A model generated the notes under the pieces. It was not told the origin of the DNA. It searched no databases and saw nothing but the letters and a program-made list of their open reading frames with translations. Both the position numbers and the translations under genes were made by a program. Source: Salvia splendens (lineage: Eukaryota > Streptophyta > Magnoliopsida > Lamiales > Lamiaceae). From it: 64,000 nt of DNA. The number at the start of each line of letters is the position of its first letter. The first letter of the stretch is position 1. Where the stretch lies: contig NC_056039.1 of the NCBI RefSeq assembly GCF_004379255.2, forward strand, positions 25,309,883-25,373,882, read 5' to 3'. This document shows positions 34,064-45,306 of the stretch, piece by piece.

Positions 34064-36635
34064 TCTATCAATATATGTATATATTGCTTAGAATCTATGG
34101 AGTGGAAATTATTGTTGATGGATTCAATTCTCATGTTTTGTCATCCAAATCTTGCAACAACTCCTACTTTACTTTTCTTATTACTCCCCCCACCCCGTTT
34201 CTTATAAATAGGGCCTACCTGGATGGCTCGGGTTTATTAGTAAAGTATGCAAGAGAAAGAGAAAATCATGTTAGTGACAATAGAAAGTGAGCTAATTTTA
34301 TTGGATGACTAAAGTAACAAAACAAGACTGTATTTTGGTAGGAGTATAATAATAAGGGTCGTCCGCCATGCCATTATATGTCTCATTTTTCCTTTTTCGT
34401 CTGTTCACAATAAATGTCATATTTCACTTTTACTATATTCGGTAAGTAGACCTTACATTCCACGTGGACAAAGGGTACTATAATTAGAAAAATAAAATAA
34501 CCACAAAAAGGGGCATTCCAAGAATTGAACTCGGGAGCTCTCACACCCTAAGCAAGAATCATACCACTAGGCCAAAAGTCCATTTATGTCAACGAGTCAT
34601 TTTCTTTATTTAACTAGAAGGGGGAGGGGGGGGGGGGGGGGACTTGCAATGATCTTCTGTCATTATCTATTGTCACAGATCACAATCCTTCCTTTCCAAG
34701 AAATACAAGTGAGAACGGAATAGAAAATCTTTACTTCCAAATGGATTGTTATATTTTTTTTATCAAACTCCTCATCTATTGGTGTTTTTATCTAGCATAC
34801 GGAAATAGATAAGACTTGAGCAAAATCATGCTGTCATTTTTGCTTGCAACTAATGCAAATGCAAATGTTTGTCGTCAACAATTGGGTTGCTTCAATTTTC
34901 TACAAAGACATTACAAAGAGTCTAACTATCGAGAAGCTAGTATATTTGAAATCGGACAAAGAAAACAACTTTTCTCCTATACATCAAAAATTCTTTGTGT
35001 AAATTCTCATCACCTACGTTATTATCAAAATATTTTAAGGATTCATTTTAGTACATAAACTATATGATGAATGAACATAGGAATAGAAAAGATATTTTAA
35101 GAATTCATTTCAATATTAAGATGTATTATGAATCAACATATAAAACAACGATATTTTAAATGTACATTTTGGTGCATACGGAATAAGATATACTATTAAG
35201 AATCAACACCAAAATAAAACAAAGAAAGATGACATAATTAAGACTTGAACAAAGATTTCATGTTTCAAAGACTAACAATTTTATGATGTATATTGACCAA
35301 CAACTTATTTGTACAAATGAGGGGAGCCATCATGCCATAGTATTTTCCGACTCGATAATAATGGACCATTAAGCTCTTCGGACAGGCCAACCAGTTAAAT
35401 ATCGAACCTAAAAGAAAGTAAACCAGACCAATATGTTTATTATCATACCTATGATTTGTTTTCTCATGATATTTTCTTAGGAGTGTTACTAGAATTATGA
35501 CCCAATCTCTTATTGTAAATTGAATCCGGAATTATTTAGTTAAGTTTATGGTTTAGCATCGCTCCTATAGACATATATACACATCATACGGTACTGGTTA
35601 AACTATTCTTGTGTTCATAATGAAAATGTTTTATGAAAGATGAATATATTACAAAAGAATATTTGAACATCACTACGCTGAGAAAAGATATGCTTAAAAA
35701 TGCTGATAAATCAGTTTTATGTATATAAATGTTAAAAATTCTTAATTCTTATCCCACGGAGTGACTTGGTGATGATCCTAGCTCCTCTATATAAGTGTGG
35801 ATAACCCTCCTCTTTATAAGGTTTTTTAAGGGGTGAGTGATTCGTTTCTTAAGTGGTCCATTTCTAATAACAAACAAGATAGTATTAATTAAATACATCA
35901 TCTGTAGTGGGATTTGATTTGATTTCAAAGTTACACTGTCTTTGCTTCGAATTCGATATGTGTGCTTATATTAAAATTATTACTATTACTATACAATTTT
36001 ATTTTATTTTTTTTGTTTGACCACATGTGTACCGAACCCGCCTTTTGGCGGAATCCGACTAATTCTGTTCGACCGGGTTTGCAGATTAAGGCCGAAAGTC
36101 TCCCAACGGGTGGCTATACAATTTTTTTAATACAACTATACAATTATTTTGTTCACTCAATGATGAGATTCTATCCAGCTAGTCTGCCTATATAGTTTTG
36201 TTTTAATATTGATGAACACTGTATTAAAACAGAAATTCACAATTGCTATATTGAATAAACATTGGTATCATGCGATATCTGCAACTTATACATGAGATAT
36301 GAACAGCACATAGAGTTTTGAAAATATTTGTTTTTATTTCTTTCTAGCTTCATCTTAATTTTATCAAATAAATAAATAATTATGAGTATAAAGGCCTAAT
36401 AGTCTATAATTTTTATTATATTTTATATCTGTCGTATCTAAATATTTGAAACCAGCAACTAAAGGTCTACAGTTAATAATGTTACGAAGGCTAAAATGTG
36501 AAAAAATTGCATTATGCTCAGTGTGGATACTGTAATATTTATTAATTGGATGTTGATATGCACAGTTTTATCTTTTACAAGTGATTATATAGAAATTCAG
36601 TTTCATGGAGAACATTTATAGACTTAGTTATAATA
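34064..36635. other. Intergenic, mostly featureless
   Basis: No protein gene. It contains a tRNA-Pro-like pseudogene (34511-34581), a G-homopolymer run at about 34620-34641 and a short GC-richer island at 36028-36112. Fragments resembling MITE ends lie at 34185-34205 and 34383-34430. Confidence 0.5.
34511..34581 (-). pseudogene. tRNA-Pro-like pseudogene (anticodon AGG)
   Basis: On the minus strand the D-arm box (GGCCTAGTGGTATGATTC), an anticodon loop TTAGGGT with anticodon AGG and a T-arm (GAGTTCAATTCTTGG) match plant tRNA-Pro. The acceptor stem (5' GGACTTT against 3' AATGCCC) has two mismatches. One T-stem substitution is compensated by G-U pairing. It is best called a decayed tRNA gene. 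Confidence 0.7.
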
Positions 36636-36873
36636 CTCCAGCCGTCCGTCCTAACTAAATTGAGTCAAATATTTTTGGTGTAGAAATTAAGAAATTATGT
36701 TGAAAAGTAGGAGAGGAGAATAAAGTATGAAAGATAAAGAGAGAGTAAAATAGGTGATGAAATAAAGTAAAATCGATTGAATGTTTTGTTTTATGTTAAA
36801 AAAAAGAAATAACTCAACTTAGTTGAGACATCCCACAAAAGAATACGACTCAACTTAGTTTGGACGAAGAGGG
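36636..36873. mobile_element. Stowaway-like MITE, family shared with 61424-61652
   Basis: The ends ccgtccgtcctaactaaatt and caacttagtttggacgaaga are inverted repeats with TA on both sides. The interior is closely similar to 61424-61652 (for example aagaaattatgttgaaaagt), so two copies of one family lie in this window. Confidence 0.72.
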
Positions 36874-36996
36874 TATTACAGCTCCTTTCTAAGTCAGTAT
36901 CAACTACTCCTACTTATGTATATATATATATGGCCATGTTATATAGACAATTGTCCCAAAATTTAATCTCGGTTCCGATCCATAGAAATATACCAC

Positions 36997-37414
36997 TTAG
37001 AGCATCTCCAGGGGGAGAATGTATATAGAAAAGTTATATTATGTATTTACCTTCTTAAAAAGTGAAATATACATTTTTAAAAAGTAACACATTCCAAAGA
37101 AAAAAAGTATATAGAAAGGTAAATTATTTTTTAAAAATAAAATAATAGTATAAAATGCATTAAAAACATAAAGTGTAATACCTTCTCAAATACATTACTC
37201 CCTAGAGAAGGGGTTTTCATGAAAAGAAGACAAATATGGTTGTTATAGATTTGACCTCTCTGGGGAGGTAAAGATACCTCTTAAAAATGGAAAAATGTAT
37301 AATACCTTCTCAAATTACCTCTTCCATTGGAGAATGATTTTTCATGAAAAAGGTAAATATGATAGTTATATTAGTTTACCTCTCCATTTACCCATCCCCT
37401 TGGAGATGCTCTTA
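36997..37414. mobile_element. PIF/Harbinger-type MITE
   Basis: The element 37000-37411 (412 bp) has ends gagcatctccaggggga and tccccttggagatgctc and a perfect TTA duplication. Related internal repeats around ggagaggtaaa/tttacctctcc occur. Non-coding. Confidence 0.85.
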
Positions 37415-38008
37415 GGGTTGATATGGATTTTAATGCATAATTAATAAGAATGATAAAATAAAAAAGTAGTTGAAATTGTGCAGTAGATGATGAGACTCAT
37501 GAATAATAAAGTAAATGAGAAGAAAAAATATAAATTATTTTCATTTTGGTTTGTTTCCTAAAAATTGAAACTTTCTAAATTTTCTATTTTAGGAAGTGGA
37601 TCTATTTTTTCTCTTATCTCTCTTATTTTATCCATTGTTCTCTCTTATTTTATTAATTATTCTTTTTAACTTTACCAATAATGTATTCAAATTCGTGTCG
37701 TTTCAAAAGTCTCTATTTTTAAAAAACGGAGATAGTATCAAACGAGTGATTAATAAAATTTTTTTTGAAACTGTTCATTGTAAATAAGTCATTTGTTCTT
37801 TTATTAGCCTCTTTTTTATTTCTACACTATTTGTTTATTATTTTTATTTTATTAACTCTCGATTTAACTAGCGAGACTCAATTACATAAATCAAGTGCTA
37901 AAAATTAGTACTGTAATTGTTTTAAAGGGAACTAATAGTGTAGACTTTATGAAATCCTAATTGGTTAAATAATCTCTAATAACAGTCGTAGTTTCGGAGT
38001 CATTTATC
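37415..38008. other. Intergenic AT-rich spacer
   Basis: No ORF or RNA gene was recognised. Short MITE-like end fragments lie at about 37595-37740. Confidence 0.45.
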
Positions 38009-39956
38009 TTAGAGCATCCACAATAGCGCCTAGCCGAGCGCCGGCGCTAGGCGGTGCGCTAGGCGATCTATTGCAGCCGCCTAGCGCTCGGCGGTTCCGC
38101 GGCGCTAGGCGATCCGCTAGGCGCTATTGCAGCGTCCGGATCGCCTAGCGGGAATTTTTAATTTTTTTTTCCGAAACACTATATATACGCGACTTGCCTG
38201 TCATTTTCATTCGCACCACTTGTATTAACGAGTACTCTCTCTATCTAAATTTCTGTACAAGATCAATAACGGTAAATGGATCTCAACAACGAGCCTACTT
38301 CAGGGAGTAGCGGATCTCAAACTCCTCCGATCCCCGTGGGAGGTGGATGGAGTCAGATGCACCCATACTACAACATGTACCCGTGGCAGCAGATGATGCC
38401 CGGGATACCAGCGGGGGGGAGTCCGCCGGGGGCGTTTCCGGCGATGTCGGGGTGGGCACCCAGTGTCCAGATGCCGGGATGGGCACCCGGGATGCAGATG
38501 ATGCCCGGGGGGTACCGGCGACGCAGGGGACGCCCGCGACACAGGGGACGCCGGGGGACGTCTATCGCCCCAGTTTTGATTTTTCTACTGGTTCGTCGCA
38601 CAGATCGACGCCAACGGAGGCTGCGCCTCCGGCCCAGTTTGACACTTTCTCCTTCGATGACTTGGGGTTAGATCTTTCCGGTGTTCCGGATGCTCCCGTT
38701 CAAACGGGGGGCGCAGGGCGCCCCAAAGAAGAAAGGCAAGGGGAAAAGGGTCAGCGAGTCCTCGCAGCCGGGTGAGGACGACAACTCGGTATGGAGGAGG
38801 TGGACGGACGCGGAGAACGTCGCGCTGTCCAAGGCGTGGGTGAGTGTTTGCGACGATCCTCTCGTTTCGAACAACCAGAGGATCGTCAACTTGTGGGGCA
38901 AGATAGCAGCAGCCTACCAGAGGTTTTGCCCGGAGGGGAGGCCACACAATGGGGAGGATTGCCGGAAGGGGTGGGACCGAATCAGGGTTGCGGTCTCCCG
39001 ATTTTCGGGCTTGTACACCAACGCCCTCCGCATGATGAGCAGTGGGCAAACGGAGGACGACTGTAGGAGGATAGCGGAGAAAGCCTTCCCCCTGAAGGGG
39101 GTGTACAAGGAATTCACCTACTGGAACTGCTATCTTGTGCTGAACGACTCCGAGTAGGTGTCGACTCTGGCTGGCTAAAGAAGCAACGGTTGAACTATTC
39201 CGGTGATTTCAGTGGCAGTAGCGGTGGTTCCCACGACCTCCCTGAGACGGCCCAGGAGGTCCCGACCCCTCGTTCGTTTGCTCGCCGTACTCGACCGGTT
39301 GGGCACAGGCGGGCTCAACGGGAGGCGAGGGCGGTCGCCGGGGGTTCACAGGAGGTCCAGTCGGCATCCCCCCTTGGCCAATCCACAACGGATCTCAAAT
39401 TCTTCGCGCGTCAACAAACGCGTGCTCAGATGGTCAAGACGATGGTCGAATGGCGGGCGGCGGTGGACCCCGTGGAGAAGAGTTTGCTTCAAACATTGCT
39501 TCTGAGCATGCAGGAGGATTTGGAGGCGACACGGAGGGAAGCCGCCGGGAGTAGAGGCGGCGGCGACGGAGGCGGAGGCGGAGGCGATGGTGGCGACAGC
39601 GACGGAGGAGACGACGACGGCGACGAGGAGTGAATTATTGTACTTTTTTAAAAATTATTGTAATTTTTTTTAATTATTGTACTTTTTTAAATTATTGTAC
39701 TTTTTAAAATTTTAATAGTATTATTAATGTTTCCCGTATATGTCTCGTAAATTAAATTTCGTATATTGTGTGATTGTTAATTATTTCATATTGTATATAT
39801 TTGTTAATAGTGATGTGGATATTATGTGGCTAGGCTATGGCTGGGCTATTGCTGGGCTATTTGTTTGTTTTGATGATGTGGCAGGAGGATTTTTAGTGCT
39901 GATGATGTGGCAGTGGCTAGGCTATGGCTGGGCTATTCCTATTGTGGATGGCCTTA
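38009..39956 (+). mobile_element. PIF/Harbinger-type element carrying only a broken ORF1
   Basis: The element 38012-39953 (1.94 kb) starts gagcatccacaatag and ends ctattgtggatggcc, flanked by TTA on both sides. Its left subterminal region is packed with gctaggcg/cgcctagc units in both orientations (38028-38152). The right subterminal region has ggctaggctatggctgggct. A TATA motif (cactatatatacgcg) lies at 38178-38192, followed by the Myb-like ORF1 at 38276. No DDE transposase is present, so it would depend on one encoded elsewhere. Confidence 0.85.
38276..39633 (+). pseudogene. Myb/SANT-like ORF1 of a PIF/Harbinger element, frameshifted
   Basis: The reading starts at ATG 38276 (MDLNNEPTSGSSGSQTPPIP), a Gly/Pro/Met-rich leader. 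It shifts frame near 38510 and back near 38708, reaching the trihelix/Myb-like domain (VWRRWTDAENVALSKAW; KGWDRIRVAVSRFSGLY). TAG at 39155 follows a small deletion. The C-terminal part resumes in another frame (WLKKQRLNYSGDF) and ends in an acidic Gly/Asp-rich tail with TGA at 39631-39633. In PIF/Harbinger transposons this ORF1 protein binds the element ends and carries the transposase to the nucleus. At least three indels make this copy non-functional. Confidence 0.82.
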
Positions 39957-40600
39957 GACCATCCACAAACCACAATGCCGCCCAGCCGACCGCTCAGCCG
40001 AGCGTCGGCGTTGGGCGGTTCGCTGGGCGGTCTATTGCAGTCGCCCAGCGGGCGAATGGAGAGAGAAATCGCGCAGCGCTGGGGGGTCGCGTGGCGCTGG
40101 GCGGTCCGCTCGGCGCTATTGCAGCGCCCGAATCGCCCAGCGCACCGCCTAGCGCGAAATTAAATTTTTTTTTCCCGAAACACTATATATACGCGCTTTG
40201 CTCGTCATTTTTTTTTCTCAAAACACTATATATACGCGGCGACGACGGAGACAAGGAGTGAATTGACACTCCTTTTTATTATTGTATTTTTTTTAAATTA
40301 ATGTATTTTTTTTAATTATTGTATTTTTTTAAATTTTAATATTATTATTAAACTTTTCCCGTATATGTCTCGTAAATTAAATTTCTTATATTGTGTGATT
40401 GTTAATTATTTCATTTTGTATATATTTGTTAATAGTGATGTGGATATTATGTGGCTAGGCTATGGCTGGGCTATTGTTGGGCTATTGCTGGGCTATTTGC
40501 TTGTTTTGATGATGTGGCAGGAGGATTTTTAGTGCTGATGATGTGGCAGTGGCTAAGCTATGGCTGAGCTATTGCTGTGCTATTCCTATGGTGGATGGTC
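39957..40600 (+). mobile_element. Deletion derivative of the same PIF/Harbinger family, abutting the first
   Basis: It starts gaccatccacaaaccac, one TTA after the end of the previous element, and ends gtggatggtc at 40600. It keeps the left subterminal repeats (as gcccagcg rather than gcctagcg), two copies of aaacactatatatacgcg, a last scrap of the ORF1 acidic tail (ggcgacgacggagacaagga, TGA at 40259-40261) and the common right end. The right flank is GAA rather than TTA, so one border has changed. The central ORF1 is deleted. Confidence 0.78.
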
Positions 40601-40984
40601 GAACACTCAAATTTATAAAAAGGAAAAGGCAAAATTGAATAGAACTAATACAAGTCACAGTTGGCACGGGAACTGAATTCATTGTTTGTATTCTTGCCTA
40701 CGTGGCTAGGCGGGACAGTCTGTCACGTTAGTGTTTTGCCCTCATCTTCATGTTTATCTACGACTTTGCCACTTAATAGCTGAATGTAGAATCTTATGCC
40801 TATGGCAATGGGTAAGCAAGTCCAATAATTATTGAACAGACAAAATTGCTTAAAGCTAGAACTCAAACAAAAATTATTCCGTTCGGAATTGCACTAATTT
40901 TTTTATTATATTTTTAATCGTATAATTCTAATAAATACTAATTAATGAATTAATTTGAGATTTTTCATTAATATTGACAAATGT
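40601..40984. other. Intergenic spacer
   Basis: No ORF, RNA or repeat was recognised. Confidence 0.4.
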
Positions 40985-42531
40985 TTTTATGATGAGGAAA
41001 CATCTTTTTTAGTACATCAACTATCTCAACTAATTAAATTTGGTCCGTAATATTTCATAATATCTTTTGAGGTCCATTAACTATAAGTTAATATTAATTC
41101 AACTACTTTTTGACTATTTTCAATATTTTCATGACCAAAGTACCCATGAGGGGCAATTCAATCTATTTATTCATCCATTTTTTTCTTTCTTCTAATTTAT
41201 TTGGGATTAAGTTTAATAGATCTTATACTATTATTAATTAATATAAAATATACCTTATTTGAATATTATGATATTACTTTCTAGTGCTAGTTAATACTTT
41301 TATATGGTTACATTCTCAATTATTTAGATAAAATTAAGATAAATATTTTATTTTAATGAATCTCGTAATTTTATTAAACTGAAAATTTAAGTTAATTACA
41401 CTATATAATATATACTACATTGAAATAAAAATTTAATAAAGTATAAAAAATATGATTCACGAATAGCCGAGGGAATAGATATGAGAACTATGAACAATTT
41501 TCATGATGTTGTAAATGACCTAATGATAATATTAAGACGCGGCATTGTGATATTAAACAATTGATTTGCAACTATTGTTTTTTTATTTAATTAAACAGTC
41601 ATAGATTTAAATTAATCATATATTCAAGTAAGAATATCATTATCTTTTTATTAAATTGATTATTGATAATTTCAACTAATATTTTTAGACTACAATTACT
41701 ACATAAGAGTAGATAAAATAAAACTTAGCTCTTTTAATTATTTAAGATTCTATGTATGTTAATAAATTTTAATTTTTTTGTAATTATCAATTTTGTATTG
41801 CACTTAAAAATAGCATATTCTATGTATAGCTTTAAGATTGAAAAATTAATATTCCATCTAATAAATTGAATTAATTTTATATAATATTTACATATATTTA
41901 TATCTAAGTCATTTCACTATTAATATTAAATATAATACAATGATTTACAATATTACAAATAAGTAAAACTAAACGTAAATAATTAATAGTAATAAAATAT
42001 TAATATTATTAAGATACTTTTATTTTGAAATGAAAATTTGAGGGAAAAAAAGATACATCAACTATCCCAAATTACATATTTTAATGAAAATGAGAGGGTA
42101 AATAGATTGAATTGCCCTCATTGGCCCTTATGGGTACTTTGGTCATGAAAATATTGGAAATAGCCAAAAAAATTGTTGAATTGATATTAACTTATAGTTG
42201 ATGGACCTTAAAAGATACTCACTCGGTCCGACATTAGGAATCCCGGTTAGACATTTCCATAAAAAGTGAAATAAAAATATTATAAAATAAAACACTAAAA
42301 ACCACAAGTAAAAACACATCCAAAAAATAAAGCAAATAATAATGCAAATAGGTCACACATTCCATTATCACATACTCCAATTATTACATACTCAAACATT
42401 TCTTAAAATCCACACCCAATTCAACCGAGACTCTTAATGCCGGACGGAGGGAGTATTATGAAATGTTATGAATCAAATTTGCTCATCTGAGATAGTTGAA
42501 TTACTTAAAAAAGATGTTCCTCTTTTATTAT
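40985..42531. mobile_element. Mutator-like non-autonomous element with long terminal inverted repeats
   Basis: The element 40994-42522 (1529 bp) has ends gaggaaacatcttttttag and, inverted, gaggaacatcttttttaag. Inverted similarity reaches about 175 bp inward (for example gaccaaagtacccatgaggg at 41133-41152 against 42115-42160). The flanks TTTTATGAT and TTTTATTAT match at eight of nine positions, the 9-bp duplication expected of Mutator-like elements. The core is extremely AT-rich and non-coding. A Stowaway-like MITE interrupts the right terminal repeat. Confidence 0.75.
42218..42453. mobile_element. Stowaway-like MITE nested in the Mutator-like right arm
   Basis: The ends ctcactcggtccgacattag and cttaatgccggacggaggga are inverted repeats with TA on each side. 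The left arm of the host element has the uninterrupted version (aaaagatattatgaaa on the opposite strand), which confirms both borders. Confidence 0.85.
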
Positions 42532-42685
42532 TTTACTGAATGGCACATCTCGTAAATAAGAAGAAATAGGAGGGCGGTTTGGCGACGTAAATCCAGAGAC
42601 GATTTTCCTTGGAATACGACTCGGAACAAAAATGGAAAGGACTTTGAAAATCATCACAGATCACCGTTAAGCATTTTCCCTCAAA

Positions 42686-42712
42686 CTGAGAGAGAGAGAG
42701 AGAGAGAGAGAG
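42686..42712. repeat. GA microsatellite in the 5' leader of the Bruno-like gene
   Basis: A run of about 13 ga units some 50-75 bp upstream of the ATG at 42764. GA tracts are common in plant 5' UTRs. Confidence 0.8.
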
Positions 42713-42763
42713 TTGTAGAGAGAGAAAGTAGCAGTAGCTGTAGTTGTGACGCGGACGGTGGTA

Positions 42764-45306
42764 ATGGCGGAAGGAGAGAGCGTGAAGCTCTTCGTAGGCC
42801 AAGTGCCGAAGCAGATGTCGGAGGTTCAGCTCCTCCAAGCGTTGAGAGATTTCGCCCTCGTCGACGAGGTCAAACTCATCAGAGACAAAGAGACGCGCGC
42901 TTCCAGAGGTCCGATTCCATCCTCATTTGCATGTCTCTTTCCAGAATGCGATTTCTGTTTTTTTTTATTTAAAATTAGCTTGAATCAGGATGTTGTTTCG
43001 CCATATGCCCTTCTAGAGAGGAGGCAGACAAGGCTGTCAACGCGTGCCATGAGAAGATCACGCTGCCTGGGGTTAGTATCATCGCAATTTAGGCAATGTG
43101 GTTGTTTTATGTCGCTAGAATGATTTAATTTTCCAATTCAGGCGTCTAGGCTGTTGCAAATGAAGTATGCTGATGGAGAACTGGAAAGACTAGGTATATG
43201 TAGCTATTTTGTGTTAATGATGGTTAATAATAGTAGTATTATGAATTAATCACTTGTAAATGTATTATCAGAGAATAAATTGTTCATTGGTATGCTTCCG
43301 AAAACTGTTTCTGATGCTGAGGTGTCAGCTCTATTTTCGGTATATGGAACGATAAAGGACTTGCAAATTCTCAGGGGGTCTGGTCAAACTAGCAAAGGTT
43401 AATGGCTTGAATCCTCTTTTCTTATGTTCAAGTTGGCTTGTTTTGTGAGGTTTTCTTTTGCAATATACATATTGAAGCAAAGCAATGCGATGTTACTTGT
43501 ATTTTTAAGCTAACATACATCTTCGTTCGAATAGGTTGTGCTTTTATGAAATTTGAGACAAAAGAGCAAGCACTTGCGGCAATAGAGGCACTTAATGGAA
43601 AGCATAAGATGGAGGTGTGTGTCAATTTAGCAGTTCATGTTTATATGAAATTTTAAGTATTCACTCAGCATGCTTTGATGCATCTACAAACTTGTTAAAG
43701 AGCCAAACCTTTTTTTGTGACATAAGCATGCTCTTCAGAGTAATCTAATAAGTATGTCGAATTCATGTCTTAAAAGGTTGTCTGTACTCAAAGTTGCAGT
43801 ATCTGATTTATAATCGATATTTTCCGCACAAGGTTGCTTTAGTTTTCCTTGGAAAATTTTGTATTTCTCATATGTACTATGAATTGGACTGCTATTTGTA
43901 TAGCAAGTTTCATTTGGTTATTCTTGAGCGTATGCAGGAAACTCAAGAATCCACTTCTCGCAAAATCATCTTTACTATGAAAATGGTTGTCTTTTTTTAA
44001 TATTTTTCTGGCTTCTGAAACCACTCCTCTGTTGAATTTTGAAGCAAAGTTATTTTTTTTTTATGGTCCCCAGTAGAAGTATACATCTCCTATCTTTTCA
44101 AGAAAAAACATTCTTCTCCTTAAATTTTTAGTCTTACGGTGACAGGGTTCTTATATTCCTTTGGTGGTCAAGTGGGCTGATACAGAGAAGGAAAGACAGA
44201 CTCGGAAAGTTCGAAAAGCACTTTTGCAAGCTTCGACTTTGCAAATAGCTTCTGGACAACAACAAGCCGTATATGGTGCTCTACCAATGAGTTATATGCC
44301 TGCATATAATGGCTATGGTTATCAGGTTTGTTGGATTTTTATTAGGAAAATGTCCTCTTCAGAAGTTTTCTTATTGTACAATGCAGTTTTGTAGCTAAAG
44401 GAGTACTGTTCTCCTTTGGTACTGCCGTACTGGTATTTAATTCTAAATGTTCATTTATATCAATTTCTCTTTTTTGTAGACACCAGGTCCTTATAATTTT
44501 GTGCGCTATCGCCTACCTCAGTTGCAGAATCGACCAACCTTCCCTAATTTCGTACCAACTACAGACCAAGGACGTTCTATACGTGGAGCCGTTCCTGATC
44601 CTTCATCCGGAGCTTCATCAAGTAATTATGCAGCGCCATCTGCAAACTACATAGGTTCTGCTTATCCAACCACACCAGGGGTTCATTATCCCTGGACACA
44701 TCCTAGAGCAATCATGAATAATCAGCAATTTGGAGCTTCTTCAACTTTGTCACCATCTAGTTCTAGTAGCCAAGCTGTAGCTGCTTCACGTGTTAGACCA
44801 AGCTCTTTGGTTCACGTTGAAGGTCGTTGAATCTTCTTCACTCTGATTCTGCTGTCTTTTCCCTAGTTCTTTTGTTTTGTTGATACTCACATGTACTGTG
44901 TTCCTTCCTTGTGTTCCCTCTTGAAGACCAGGTCCTCGCGGAGCTAATCTATTTATCTTCCACATTCCCCAACAATATGGTGATGTACAGCTTGCAAATC
45001 TGTTTCTGCGTTTTGGTAGGGTTCTGAGTGCAAAAGTTTTTGTTGACAAAACAACGAATGTCAGCAAGTGTTTTGGTATGAACTCTCTTAAATTTTTTCT
45101 ATCTGATGCAAGTTATATTTAATGGTTTTCCTTCTAATGAGCCGCTATCTGCAGGATTTGTTAGTTATGATTCACCAGCAGCAGCACAAAATGCAATTAA
45201 TGCAATGAATGGCTATCAGTTAGGTGGTAAAAAATTGAAGGTTCAACTCAAAAGGGAGAGTAACAAAAAAAATCTGAACTTTGAGGTAAGTGATGAAGAC
45301 AGCTGA
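42764..45306 (+). CDS. Bruno-like (CELF-type) RNA-binding protein with three RRMs, nine exons
   Basis: Exons are 42764-42908, 42989-43071, 43142-43193, 43272-43397, 43535-43614, 44146-44325, 44480-44822, 44932-45075 and 45155-45306, giving 434 residues. RRM1 has [13 protein letters not shown] and CCFAIC; RRM2 has [15 protein letters not shown] and [14 protein letters not shown] Tyr/Pro/Ser-rich linker follows, then RRM3 with [13 protein letters not shown] and [12 protein letters not shown]. This matches plant BRN1/BRN2-like proteins, which bind U-rich 3' UTR elements; in Arabidopsis they reduce SOC1 mRNA and delay flowering. All introns are GT-AG and phases join. The final codons run past a strong donor (GAG/GTAAGT at 45286), so an alternative 3' end is possible. 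Confidence 0.92.

Noticed and set aside
34620..34641. G-homopolymer run
   Set aside because: Possible quadruplex or assembly weak point, but a single homopolymer in intergenic DNA is not evidence of function.
38585..39049. 154-codon ORF on minus
   Set aside because: Antisense shadow of the GC-rich Myb-like ORF1 remnant.
39740..40261. 173-codon ORF on plus
   Set aside because: It runs across the junction of two PIF elements through subterminal repeats; only its last codons echo the ORF1 tail.
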